A model generated the notes under the pieces. The model searched no databases. It saw only the letters and a list, made by a program, of their open reading frames with translations, and was not told where the DNA came from. Positions 18,542 through 27,072 of a stretch of DNA of 64,000 nucleotides are shown here, one piece after another. The stretch is taken from NCBI RefSeq assembly GCF_030551755.1, contig NZ_JAUPEC010000003.1:62001-126000 (forward strand). Reading direction: 5' to 3'. Both the position numbers and the translations under genes were made by a program. The DNA is from Pseudocolwellia sp. AS88 (GTDB lineage Bacteria; Pseudomonadota; Gammaproteobacteria; Enterobacterales; Alteromonadaceae). Position 1 is the first letter of the stretch. Each line of letters opens with the position of its first letter.

Positions 18542-19618
18542 TTAGAAAGCTATTTGATAACCTACGGTAAACATTTTATCCATCTTCATCTGCACACCAT
18601 TTGCATTTTGTTCTAATGGAACTGTATATTCAAAAGCAACGCGGTGTTTGTTAGCTATTACCGTATTTAAACCAAATGAAGCATTTAAGTAATTACCACC
18701 ATAGTTCTCAGGGTTAGCTGTAGTTACAGGTGCGGTAATCTCTGTATCCATGCCATCAATTTCGTCGCTCGTAATATAAGTAAGGCGTATTGAACTGCTT
18801 AAAAAGTCGTTTAATTGATGGCCGTACCAAGCTGTTAATTGTAACTTATCGCCTACTTGGTAACCTTCATCATTTGTATCTAAAGCTTTGCTATACATGA
18901 TTTGACCACCCCAGTTACTTTTATTTGCGTAACCGTTATAGGTTGTTCCTAATTCAAAAGTATTTGAACCTGAACCCAACTGCATCGCGTAAGGCATACG
19001 TAATGTTGTACGCATGTTCATTGGCGTTAGTACTTCAGCCTCTTCTTCAAGATCGCCAGTTGGTATTTGCCAGTTAGCGTTCAAATGAAAGTGATGTGTG
19101 TCGTTATCGTGTAAACGGTAAAGTAAGCCAACCTTTGTATCGCCAAGCCCGCTACTTTCAGTGTCAAAATCGCCTAGCTGTGTCGTACCTGTCATGCCTG
19201 CGTAGGTTGTTAATGTCATTTCTCTTTCAATATAATTTAACATCAACATTAAAGTTAAATCGTTTGTTGGTGCATACATAAAACCTAACATGTGCATTTT
19301 AGTGGTCATTGTTTGTGGAACAACACGAACTGTTGGCGGCATATCACCAAATACGTTTGGTACCGTTGTCGCTATTTCATCTGACGATATATTATGTCGA
19401 CCTTGTGTGTTGTCTGCCATATCCATATCCATGTAACGATATGAAAACATAAACTCGCCTTTGTTATGCATATGGTCGCCCATAACACCAATAGGCGCAT
19501 GTGCTTGCGGGAGAATTTTTGTGTGATCATGTTGATGATCGCCAGTTTCATTTGCTTGAGCAGAAATTGATAAAAATGAGATTGCTACAGCGCAGGCTGT
19601 TTTAGTAAAAAAAGACAT
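18542..19618 (-). CDS. His/Met-rich outer-membrane beta-barrel (transporter-like) protein
   Basis: A 358-residue protein with a signal peptide ending near residue 22 (SISAQA). A mature His-rich start GDHQHDHTK follows, then the APIGVMGDHMHNKGEFMFSYRYM motif (residues about 41-63), which contains repeated HM/MDM residues. The rest alternates polar and hydrophobic residues as a beta barrel and ends in Phe (YQIAF), the Bam recognition signature. Similar proteins are annotated as 'transporter' and often sit beside copper-handling genes. Metal binding is inferred from the His/Met content. It follows the DUF2946-like gene by 65 bases, probably co-transcribed. Confidence 0.75.
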   Translation of the reverse strand: MSFFTKTACAVAISFLSISAQANETGDHQHDHTKILPQAHAPIGVMGDHMHNKGEFMFSYRYMDMDMADNTQGRHNISSDEIATTVPNVFGDMPPTVRVVPQTMTTKMHMLGFMYAPTNDLTLMLMLNYIEREMTLTTYAGMTGTTQLGDFDTESSGLGDTKVGLLYRLHDNDTHHFHLNANWQIPTGDLEEEAEVLTPMNMRTTLRMPYAMQLGSGSNTFELGTTYNGYANKSNWGGQIMYSKALDTNDEGYQVGDKLQLTAWYGHQLNDFLSSSIRLTYITSDEIDGMDTEITAPVTTANPENYGGNYLNASFGLNTVIANKHRVAFEYTVPLEQNANGVQMKMDKMFTVGYQIAF

Positions 19619-19678
19619 ATGTTTTCCTAAAATTTGTAAATAAAATAAGAATTTAAGTTGTAACTAGGATCTGATTAT

Positions 19679-20113
19679 TTACGTTAGGAAAGGTGGATCT
19701 CTCGAGCTTGGGCTTAAAGAACTGCGTTTGGTGAAATGTTGTAAAAAGCTAATAGGGGCTTCTGATGTTATATGTCCTATTACAAACAAATGCGCTATTA
19801 ATGCTGTTGAATGGTTATCTAATTGTTTGTAAAGCGAACATAATGAACAGGTGTTTTCTGTATTGTCATTTTGTTCAGAAGTTTCATCTACAAGAGGTTT
19901 TTCAATAAAGCTGAGTTTACCTGTTTTATAATACTCAGATAACTTGATCCATCTAATTTGTCCATTACCACTACAAATAGGTGCAATATCTTTTTTTGTA
20001 ATATTTGCAGTAGACATGTTCATCGCCGCACTGGCAGGCATAAGCATACTGAAAATATGACAAAACAAAATAAAGCTAAGTATAAATAGTTTAGGCAATT
20101 TAGTTTTTAACAC
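19679..20113 (-). CDS. secreted DUF2946-like cysteine-motif protein
   Basis: A 144-residue protein with an N-terminal hydrophobic signal (about 9-29, ending SASA). Cys-rich motif CSLCSLYKQL lies near residues 88-97, and the tail SSRDPPFLT resembles the RAPP ending of DUF2946. DUF2946 members are small periplasmic or membrane proteins found next to copper-related outer-membrane proteins. The start is GTG at 20113; there is no clear ribosome site, so the exact start is unsure. The downstream His-rich barrel gene supports a metal-related unit. Confidence 0.6.
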   Translation of the reverse strand: MLKTKLPKLFILSFILFCHIFSMLMPASAAMNMSTANITKKDIAPICSGNGQIRWIKLSEYYKTGKLSFIEKPLVDETSEQNDNTENTCSLCSLYKQLDNHSTALIAHLFVIGHITSEAPISFLQHFTKRSSLSPSSRDPPFLT

Positions 20114-20218
20114 GTTAAATTTTTAGATGTTAGTGATAGGTAAATTTGAACAGAATCAGAACTTGATAGCAATAAATAAGCGACAGAAAAACAATTCTTT
20201 ATCAAGAAAACCAAACAA

Positions 20219-20249
20219 AGAGCTCAACTTTTATGAATTGTTAAGCTCT
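20219..20249 (-). terminator. terminator of the DoxX-pirin unit
   Basis: On the minus strand AGAGCTTAAC pairs with GTTGAGCTCT (9 of 10), followed by a T-rich run, about 55 bases after the pirin stop codon. Confidence 0.55.
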
Positions 20250-20302
20250 GTTGTCTAAGACTTTCGCCATTTAATCTGAACTCAATGGTTTAATATTGAA
20301 AG

Positions 20303-21016
20303 TTAGTGCTGGTGAGGGGCATCAATAATAACAATTTCACAATCACTTGTAGCTGTTATTGTTATTTCTTTCGTTTTAGTTATTTCAGCACCATCACCTT
20401 TATGCATCGTGATTAAATTACCGCTATTGGCTAATTCAAAACACCCTTTAGATGCTAATACATAAGCTTGATGAGTTATTTTGTGATGGATACGAGTGCC
20501 TTTTTTAATTTGTCCGCCGAAGATTCTCGCCCGTTGGTGAATAAATAAAGCATCTTTATCTTCCTCATACCCCGACACTAATAAAGGTAAAGCGTTAGTG
20601 CTGTAGTCAGTTGGAAATAATTTACTGTCCCAGCGTGGCATAACGTTTCGACTATTTGGCTCTATCCAAATTTGATATAAAGTTAATGGCTCATCTGTTT
20701 TGTTATATTCAGAATGAACTATACCTTTACCTGCACTCATTACTTGTACTTCACCGGCATGAGTTATGCCTTTACTACCCGTATTATCTTGATGATGAAT
20801 AGCCCCAGAACGAACAAAGGTAATAATTTCCATATTGTTATGAGGATGAGCCGGGAAACCGCTATTGGCAGCAATCAAGTCATCATTAATAACACGCAAT
20901 ACACCAAACCCCATACGTTTTGGGTTGTAATAATGAGCAAAACTAAAATGGAAATTTGCTTTTAACCAACCATGATCAGCTTTGCCTAGTTGATTAAAGG
21001 GATTATGTTTAATCAT
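20303..21016 (-). CDS. pirin family protein (YhhW-like)
   Basis: A 237-residue bicupin. The N-terminal cupin has the metal ligands in FPAHPHNNMEIITFV (about 54-68) and VMSAGKGIVHSEY (about 92-104); pirins bind Fe through two or three His and one Glu. YhhW-type pirins can act as quercetin dioxygenases; many bacterial pirins have regulatory roles. The ATG has a strong AAGGAG-type site (ATTAAGGAGAAAAACC). It lies 43 bases downstream of the DoxX gene on the same strand, so an operon is likely, controlled by the divergent LysR gene. Confidence 0.88.
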   Translation of the reverse strand: MIKHNPFNQLGKADHGWLKANFHFSFAHYYNPKRMGFGVLRVINDDLIAANSGFPAHPHNNMEIITFVRSGAIHHQDNTGSKGITHAGEVQVMSAGKGIVHSEYNKTDEPLTLYQIWIEPNSRNVMPRWDSKLFPTDYSTNALPLLVSGYEEDKDALFIHQRARIFGGQIKKGTRIHHKITHQAYVLASKGCFELANSGNLITMHKGDGAEITKTKEITITATSDCEIVIIDAPHQH

Positions 21017-21059
21017 GGTTTTTCTCCTTAATTTTAATATATGAAGAGATAAATACTCG

Positions 21060-21503
21060 TTACAGTTTGTTCACGATAACGTTATCTAATGCGAACTTGC
21101 CACCACCTTGAATAGCTAACGCTAAGCTTATACCCAGTAAAGCTAAACCAAACTCATAGCCATTATTACTCATAAATAAACCATTGCTGATATGCACACT
21201 AAATATCGCAATAATCATGGTAAATGCTAATAGCACACTTGATAGTCGAGTGAATAAACCTAACAGGAGTAACAATCCACCAAAGAATTCAGCACTACCG
21301 GCACCAAGCGCCATTAAATAACCAGGCGATAATCCAATTGATTCCATCCATTGTCCGGTGCCCTCTAATCCATAACCGCCAAACCAGGCAAATAATTTCT
21401 GTGCCCCATGGGTACTAAAAATAATGCCGGCTATTAAGCGCAAAGGTAAGGTAGCTGTTGTTTGTGTTGAGGTAAGTGATCTTTTTAGTATTGAAGTTGA
21501 CAT
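21060..21503 (-). CDS. DoxX family membrane protein
   Basis: A 147-residue protein with four hydrophobic helices. LRLIAGIIFSTHGAQKLF and MALGAGSAEFFGGLLLLLG are the DoxX signatures. DoxX/DoxD-like proteins are small membrane components linked to redox stress and often occur next to pirin genes. I chose ATG 21503, which has AGAGAA five bases upstream. An earlier ATG at 21578 would add 25 residues of non-family sequence. The leader holds a TCCCTC-tcgt-GAGGGA hairpin (21531-21546). Confidence 0.85.
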   Translation of the reverse strand: MSTSILKRSLTSTQTTATLPLRLIAGIIFSTHGAQKLFAWFGGYGLEGTGQWMESIGLSPGYLMALGAGSAEFFGGLLLLLGLFTRLSSVLLAFTMIIAIFSVHISNGLFMSNNGYEFGLALLGISLALAIQGGGKFALDNVIVNKL

Positions 21504-21650
21504 AATATTCTCTTTACATTGTTTTGGATTTCCCTCTCGTGAGGGAGGTGATTCATAAGGCCTATCGTTAATGTACATACATTCTGTTTAGCCAATGAAA
21601 ACATTGTAGATAAAACCAATCACTTAAATAACCATGATTATTTGTTTGAT

Positions 21651-21671
21651 TTGTTCAGTTTTTTTGAACAA
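21651..21671. promoter_or_regulatory. 7-7-7 palindrome, candidate LysR operator
   Basis: TTGTTCA, seven bases, TGAACAA: a perfect inverted repeat in the 203-base gap between the divergent DoxX and LysR genes, 35 bases before the LysR start codon. Size and symmetry fit a LysR-type site that would control both directions. It was identified by eye only. Confidence 0.5.
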
Positions 21672-21706
21672 TATATGTATTTATCTTTCTTTCAGGCTAT
21701 AACACA

Positions 21707-22609
21707 ATGAATCATCCCACTATTTCCATCGAAGCTTTATTAGTACTTGATGCCATTGCAGAGCATGGAAGTTATGCTTCAGCTGCTGAACACTTAGATA
21801 AAGTCCCTTCAGCTCTTTCCTATATTATCCAAAAATTAGAAGACCAACTTAAAGTTACTATTTTTCAACGGCAAGGTAGGCGATCAGTTTTAACGCCAGC
21901 AGGTAAACATTTATTGGATGAAGGGCGTAATATTTTACTCGCTATAAACAAAATATCTGAACAAACTCAAACTATAGCAAACGGCTGGGAACCAAAGATA
22001 CGTATCGCGGTAGATTCAATTATTGATGTAGATGCGGTTTTTCCTACCTTGAAGCGTTTCTTAGACCAATACAAGCATGTGCAAATTGATATCAAAGAAG
22101 AGGTGCTAAATGGCTCTTGGGAAGCATTAATAGAAGACGATGTTGAACTACTTATTGGTGTTCCCGCTCCTGTACCTAATCAAAAAGGCTTAAGAACAAT
22201 ATCTTTAGGTGTATTGGAAGTGATTTTTTGCGTAAGTAAGAACCACATATTGGCAAAAAGTAAGGAAGCTATTTCGCAAGAAGTATTGGCTAATCACAGA
22301 ACCGTAATTGTGCACGACAGCGCTAAAAGTATTGTACCTAAAATTACCATAGGTGTTATTGAACAAAGCGAGCATTTCTATGTTGCGAGTGTAGAGCAAA
22401 AAATTAAGGCGATAGCTGCGGGATTAGGTGGAGGCTTCTTACCTCTAAATCGCGTTAAGCATTTATTAGAGAGTGGTGAGTTCGTAGAAGTTAAATTATT
22501 AACGCCTTTACCAACTTGTGAGCTGTTTATCGCTTGGAAAACAGTTAATAGAGGTAAAGGCTTACAGCAATTAATCACATTATTAACTGCTGCCAATATA
22601 AGAGTATAG
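21707..22609 (+). CDS. LysR-family regulator, divergent from DoxX-pirin
   Basis: A 300-residue LysR protein. The helix-turn-helix lies in residues 8-67 (YASAAEHLDKVPSALSYII, then LEDQLKVTIFQRQGRR), followed by an effector-binding domain of standard length. The VPSALSY recognition helix resembles YafC/DhaR-like LysR proteins that control DoxX/pirin pairs. It likely regulates the divergent operon through the palindrome at 21651-21671. Its stop is five bases from the proA stop (convergent). Confidence 0.88.
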   Translation: MNHPTISIEALLVLDAIAEHGSYASAAEHLDKVPSALSYIIQKLEDQLKVTIFQRQGRRSVLTPAGKHLLDEGRNILLAINKISEQTQTIANGWEPKIRIAVDSIIDVDAVFPTLKRFLDQYKHVQIDIKEEVLNGSWEALIEDDVELLIGVPAPVPNQKGLRTISLGVLEVIFCVSKNHILAKSKEAISQEVLANHRTVIVHDSAKSIVPKITIGVIEQSEHFYVASVEQKIKAIAAGLGGGFLPLNRVKHLLESGEFVEVKLLTPLPTCELFIAWKTVNRGKGLQQLITLLTAANIRV

Positions 22610-22614
22610 AAATG

Positions 22615-23880
22615 TTAGTCTCTTACTTGTCCGTCACCATAAACCACAAATTTCTCTGTGGTTAAAGATGATAAACCCATAGGGCCATAAGCGTGAAGCT
22701 TACTAGTAGAAATACCAATCTCAGAACCCAAACCTAACTGACCGCCATCTGAAAAGCGTGATGATGCGTTTACCATAACAACAGACGAGTTAATTTGTCT
22801 GATAAATTGTTGGCTACGGCTGATGTCTTGCGTGATGATAACTTCAGTATGATCTGAGGTGTATTCATTAATATGGTTAATTGCGCTGTCGAAACCATCT
22901 ATTATTTTAACGGCAATTTCTTGAGCTAAATATTCTGCATGGAAATCGTCTTCAGTCGCTAGTTCAGCATCATCAAAATATTTCATACTTTGCTCACAAG
23001 CATGTACTTTAACGCCTGCTGGTTTAAGTGCTAGTGCAGCCAAAGGTAAAAACTGTTCAGCGATGTCTTTATGAACTAAAACGGTTTCAAGCGAGTTACA
23101 AGCGCTAGGTCGTTGCGTTTTACCATTCACTAAAATATTCACTGCTTTATCTAAATCAGCAAACTTATCAATAAACAAATGACAAACACCTTTAAAATGC
23201 TGAATTACAGGGATTTGACTATGTTCTGTAACGTAACGAATAAGCCCTTCACCACCACGTGGAATAACTAAATCTATAGTGTCACGTTGCTTTAATAACT
23301 CTTCGATAACAGCACGGCTTGTATCAGGAATAACCGATACAATGTTCTTATTGATGCCATTAGCTTCCATGGTTTTATGTAAGCAGTTAGCTAGTGCTAA
23401 GTTACTATGAATAGCTTCTGAGCCACCACGTAAAATAACAGCGTTGCCTGACTTAATACATAAAGCTGCTGATTCAGCTGTTACGTTAGGGCGTGCTTCA
23501 TAAATCATTGAAATAACACCTAAAGGAATACGCATTTTACCTACTTGCATACCATTAGGACGTAACGATAAGTTACTAATATCACCCACAGGATCTTGTA
23601 GCGTTACAATTTCACGAATCGCATCGGCAATATCAACAATACGTTGTGGAGTAAGTAGAAGTCGGTCTAGCATTGCGTCAGCTAAGCCTTTAGCTCTGCC
23701 AGCATCAATGTCTTTTTTGTTTTCGTCTATAATAAATTGGCTTTGTGCTTCTATTTCACTAGCCATTGCAGTTAATAACTGATTTTTTTGTGTAGTGGTT
23801 AATTGTGCTACATCTCTGCTTGCTACCTTTGCTAAGGTAGCCATTTCAGCCATATTAAAATTTGTTGAAGTGCTCATCAT
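22615..23880 (-). CDS. proA: gamma-glutamyl phosphate reductase
   Basis: Second proline-synthesis enzyme: NADPH reduction of glutamyl 5-phosphate to glutamate semialdehyde. The 421-residue aldehyde-dehydrogenase fold carries MIYEARPNVT, AVILRGGSEA, the nucleotide-binding and PRGGEGLIRYV stretches, and the catalytic Cys in QRPSACNSLET. Two adjacent ATGs at the start share an AAGGT site. The gene lies 31 bases downstream of proB, making a proBA operon, and has full family length. Confidence 0.96.
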   Translation of the reverse strand: MMSTSTNFNMAEMATLAKVASRDVAQLTTTQKNQLLTAMASEIEAQSQFIIDENKKDIDAGRAKGLADAMLDRLLLTPQRIVDIADAIREIVTLQDPVGDISNLSLRPNGMQVGKMRIPLGVISMIYEARPNVTAESAALCIKSGNAVILRGGSEAIHSNLALANCLHKTMEANGINKNIVSVIPDTSRAVIEELLKQRDTIDLVIPRGGEGLIRYVTEHSQIPVIQHFKGVCHLFIDKFADLDKAVNILVNGKTQRPSACNSLETVLVHKDIAEQFLPLAALALKPAGVKVHACEQSMKYFDDAELATEDDFHAEYLAQEIAVKIIDGFDSAINHINEYTSDHTEVIITQDISRSQQFIRQINSSVVMVNASSRFSDGGQLGLGSEIGISTSKLHAYGPMGLSSLTTEKFVVYGDGQVRD

Positions 23881-23911
23881 TTATACCTTGTATGAATTCT
23901 GAATGTAAATG

Positions 23912-25015
23912 TTACTTAGATAAAACGACCATATCGTCACGATGAATAACAACCTTACTTGTACGAAATCCAAGAATGTCTTGAATTTGGTCGCTATTTT
24001 TACCTTGAATGCGCGCTAAATCGCGATAGCCGTATTGGCAGATCCCCTTTGCGACGATTTGTTTGGAATCAAAATCAATAATATTGATGGAGTCGCCTGC
24101 TGAAAAATCGCCAGAGATACTTTTAATGCCCGATGGTAATAGTGAAGCGCCGTTATTAACAACAGCGTCAATCGCGCCTTTATCTAGGGTAACATGTCCG
24201 TTACTTTTTAAAGTATGTTTTAACCAGTGCTTTTTGGCTTTTGTTACCCCTTCTTTTGCTACAAAGTGTGTACCAGGGTTTTCGCCATGAAGTAATTTAT
24301 CGAATACTGTACTGTCGCTACCATTGATTATATAAGTTTCTATACCATTTTCTACAGCCTTTTCAGCCGCTTGAATTTTGGTTTTCATACCACCTGTAGC
24401 AATAGGATTATTAGTTGCACCTGCCATTGCATAAATTTCAGGTGTAATTTCTTTAATCTCTGGCAGCATTACCGCATCTGGATTTGTTTTCGGGTTTTTG
24501 TCATAAACGCCATTAATATCACTTAAAATAAATAAACAATCAGCTTCGCTGACTAAGGCAACTAAAGCGGCTAAGTTGTCATTGTCGCCTACTTTAAGCT
24601 CTTCGGTTGCTACAGTATCGTTTTCATTAACGATAGGAATTATGTTGTTTTCAAGCAAAATACGTAATGTATTTTTGATATTAATATAGCGTTCTCGATC
24701 TTTTAGATCGCCATGAGTAATAAGAAGTTGGCTGCAAGGCACATCAAAAAAACGTTGCCAGTTTGCCATCATCTGCATTTGGCCGACAGAAGCCATTGCT
24801 TGTTTAGTTGGAATAGAGGGGACGGGAGAACCATGCTGAATAAGTTTACGACCAGCAGCAACGCTACCAGATGAAACCAATATAACTTCTTTACCTCTTT
24901 TATTGCACTCAGTGATAAAACGAGCGATAGCAAGTATATGCTTACCACTACATCCATTATTATCAGGTGCGACGAGTGCACTACCAACTTTAATTACAGC
25001 GCGATTAAATTTCAT
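23912..25015 (-). CDS. proB: glutamate 5-kinase with PUA domain
   Basis: First proline-synthesis enzyme. Of 367 residues, the amino-acid-kinase domain takes about 1-260 (AVIKVGSALV, VSSGSVAAGR, NENDTVA, GDNDNLAALVA, SDINGVYDKNP, ATGGMKTK) and the PUA domain about 275-360. The ATG at 25015 is preceded by GGGAGAAG and gives exactly the E. coli length; the frame runs ten codons further upstream without a good site. It is the canonical copy, compared with the PUA-less paralogue at 9287-10075. Confidence 0.96.
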   Translation of the reverse strand: MKFNRAVIKVGSALVAPDNNGCSGKHILAIARFITECNKRGKEVILVSSGSVAAGRKLIQHGSPVPSIPTKQAMASVGQMQMMANWQRFFDVPCSQLLITHGDLKDRERYINIKNTLRILLENNIIPIVNENDTVATEELKVGDNDNLAALVALVSEADCLFILSDINGVYDKNPKTNPDAVMLPEIKEITPEIYAMAGATNNPIATGGMKTKIQAAEKAVENGIETYIINGSDSTVFDKLLHGENPGTHFVAKEGVTKAKKHWLKHTLKSNGHVTLDKGAIDAVVNNGASLLPSGIKSISGDFSAGDSINIIDFDSKQIVAKGICQYGYRDLARIQGKNSDQIQDILGFRTSKVVIHRDDMVVLSK

Positions 25016-25469
25016 TACTTCTCCCGAATTGATATTTGAAATCATTAACGCTGGCGGTAAGCTTTTTAAAATAAATAAAACTTAAGCTCAGAGTATATAA
25101 TTCCTAGCCTAGGATGACGAAATCTGTATAAATATGCAATGAACATTTTAGTGATCTTTAGACAAAGTTGTTCTTTTCAATACGTTTAGTCGATATATGG
25201 ATTAAGAAACCTATTTTAGAATAAGGTTAATGGATTTTGATTGATAAATTAGCTGACTTATTTTTTATTTGAATGTTTTTGCAACACGTAAATATTATGC
25301 GCTAATGTTTGAATTGTTGGTTATAAAGATAAATTTTATATAAACTAACCATCCGCTGAAAGCATCGAATTTCATATATAACTAGTTTTAATGCTAAGTT
25401 ATTAAAAGTATTAGTGATTGTGGTTTTTTGTTGTTTAGCGCAAACGTTTAAAGTTTATTTTAGGGTATT
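25016..25469. other. divergent intergenic region proB / acyltransferase
   Basis: There is no gene here. The only structure I see is the near-perfect palindrome TCCTAG-c-CTAGGA at 25102-25114, about 90 bases upstream of proB, which could be a regulator site. The rest is AT-rich and presumably carries both promoters. Confidence 0.4.
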
Positions 25470-26378
25470 GTGTCGAGTAGGGTTATGCTGAATTTTTTAC
25501 CATCTATTGTTATTTGTTTCTTTTCTTTTTGTTTGTATATCATCAACACATTGTTTTGGTTGATCCCTATTATTGTCTTTTCTTTACTAAAAGCCCTTAT
25601 TCCTCTTAAAGCTTCTCGTACAGTATTTAGCTATTTATTAGATCAAATGGCGAGTAATTGGGTTGCCGTAAATACGTTAAATCAAAAACTATTTTATCGT
25701 GTGGATATAGAAGTTGAAGGTTTAAATAACTTAAGTATGCGCGAGTGGTATTTAGTTTTATGTAATCACCAAAGCTGGGTAGACATTTTAATTTTACAAC
25801 GTGTTTTGCACGGTAAAATTCCATTTTTAAAATTCTTTTTAAAGAAAGAACTTATCTATGTACCGTTTCTAGGTATAGCTTGGTGGGCGTTAGATTTCCC
25901 ATTTATGAAAAGACACAGCCAAGCTTTTTTGAAAAAGAACCCACACTTAAAAGGTGAAGATATTAAAACCACACGTAAGTCGTGTGAAAAATTTAAATAC
26001 AAACCTGTAAGTGTTATGAGTTTTATTGAAGGCACGCGTTTTACGCCTGAAAAACACAAGAAGCAAAACTCTCCTTATCAAAACTTATTAAAGCCAAAAG
26101 CTGGCGGTATTGGTTTTGTATTAGATGCGATGGGTGAGCACTTAACTAAAATTGTTAACATCACCATTGTTTATCCTGAACGCATTCCAAGCTTTTACGA
26201 TTTTGCTTGCGGAAACGTAAAAAAAGTTAAAGTGAAAATAGAAACAAGTGATGTATCTGATGAACTAAAAGGCGACTACTTTAACGATAGAGCCTTTAAA
26301 ATTAGCTTTCAGAAACATGTTAATCAAATGTGGGAAGACAAAGATAAAACCTTCTCTTTGCTGCGCGATAAAGATTAA
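25470..26378 (+). CDS. YihG-like 1-acyl-glycerol-3-phosphate acyltransferase family protein
   Basis: A 302-residue protein with an N-terminal membrane segment (about 8-45), then a PlsC-type domain. The catalytic HX4D box is NHQSWVD (His100, Asp105), followed by KYFLKKELIYVPFLGIAWWALDFP-like text and the EGTRFTPEKH motif. The pattern FMKRHSQAF...TTRKSCEKF matches E. coli YihG, a lysophosphatidic acid acyltransferase favouring unsaturated chains; such enzymes adjust membrane lipids. The start is GTG at 25470, with ATG 25485 as an alternative; neither has a perfect ribosome site. Confidence 0.85.
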   Translation: MSSRVMLNFLPSIVICFFSFCLYIINTLFWLIPIIVFSLLKALIPLKASRTVFSYLLDQMASNWVAVNTLNQKLFYRVDIEVEGLNNLSMREWYLVLCNHQSWVDILILQRVLHGKIPFLKFFLKKELIYVPFLGIAWWALDFPFMKRHSQAFLKKNPHLKGEDIKTTRKSCEKFKYKPVSVMSFIEGTRFTPEKHKKQNSPYQNLLKPKAGGIGFVLDAMGEHLTKIVNITIVYPERIPSFYDFACGNVKKVKVKIETSDVSDELKGDYFNDRAFKISFQKHVNQMWEDKDKTFSLLRDKD

Positions 26379-26399
26379 CCGTTAATTTTTATAGATTAG

Positions 26400-26424
26400 C
26401 TTCCCTACATTCAATGTAGGGAAG
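26400..26424. terminator. bidirectional hairpin between convergent genes
   Basis: CTTCCCTACAT, a three-base loop and ATGTAGGGAAG: a perfect 11-bp stem between the plus-strand acyltransferase and the minus-strand DUF1353 gene. It has no strong T tract, so it may be only a 3-prime stabiliser. Confidence 0.55.
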
Positions 26425-26459
26425 TAATGAAAGATTTAGTTCCTATCAAGCCAAAACAT

Positions 26460-26948
26460 TCAGTTATCAAATCCTTCAGGCTTTAATTCTTTTTTATCTT
26501 TCTTTTGAAAAGCTAGCCAATTTATCCAGCCAAAACTTATACAAATAAGCCAAATAGTATAATCGATGATAAAAAGCTCATTTCTAGCAATTCCCACATC
26601 GCGAATTAACGCTGACCATCTGAAAAATCCATTACCTATCTTAAGTTTGTAGATCTTATTGTTATGAGTCGCCCAAAAGTAATTATAACGGAAACAAAAG
26701 TCGTGCAACATTACTGGTATCAACAATAACCCTGTAGGCGAAAATAAAAACCAAATAATGGCGGGGTATGAACTACCATCAAATACAAAGCCTTTTGGAA
26801 TTATAATTTGTCGATTATTGGGTAAAATATAATGCCAATCTTCAATTACTTGCCATTGACGTCGATTAAAGATCAAACGCCATAATTTAGAAAATAAGGT
26901 TCTTTTTTGTGTTTTAATGGCTAAAGGCCGTAATTTCGGCATTTCCAT
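26460..26948 (-). CDS. DUF1353 family protein
   Basis: A 162-residue protein. The core IIIPKGFVFDGSSYPAIIWF followed by LIPVMLHDFCFRYNY matches DUF1353 (IPaGFxtDgaSiPr...HDyLY), a family known from phages and chromosomes with no settled function. The C-terminal third is hydrophobic, including one likely membrane helix. It is divergent from mgtE by a short gap. Confidence 0.7.
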   Translation of the reverse strand: MEMPKLRPLAIKTQKRTLFSKLWRLIFNRRQWQVIEDWHYILPNNRQIIIPKGFVFDGSSYPAIIWFLFSPTGLLLIPVMLHDFCFRYNYFWATHNNKIYKLKIGNGFFRWSALIRDVGIARNELFIIDYTIWLICISFGWINWLAFQKKDKKELKPEGFDN

Positions 26949-27072
26949 AACATTTATACTTTAATTAATAGTGAATAGGCGCATTTTATAGTTAAATAGC
27001 CAGATGAATAAAACTCAAAATTTTATTCACGTTAATCAAAAAATTTATCGAACAGTACCTTTAGGGAAACAC

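Noticed and set aside
26949-27072. Mg2+ riboswitch before mgtE
   Set aside because: The gap is too short for the M-box or mgtA-type leader and shows no matching helices.
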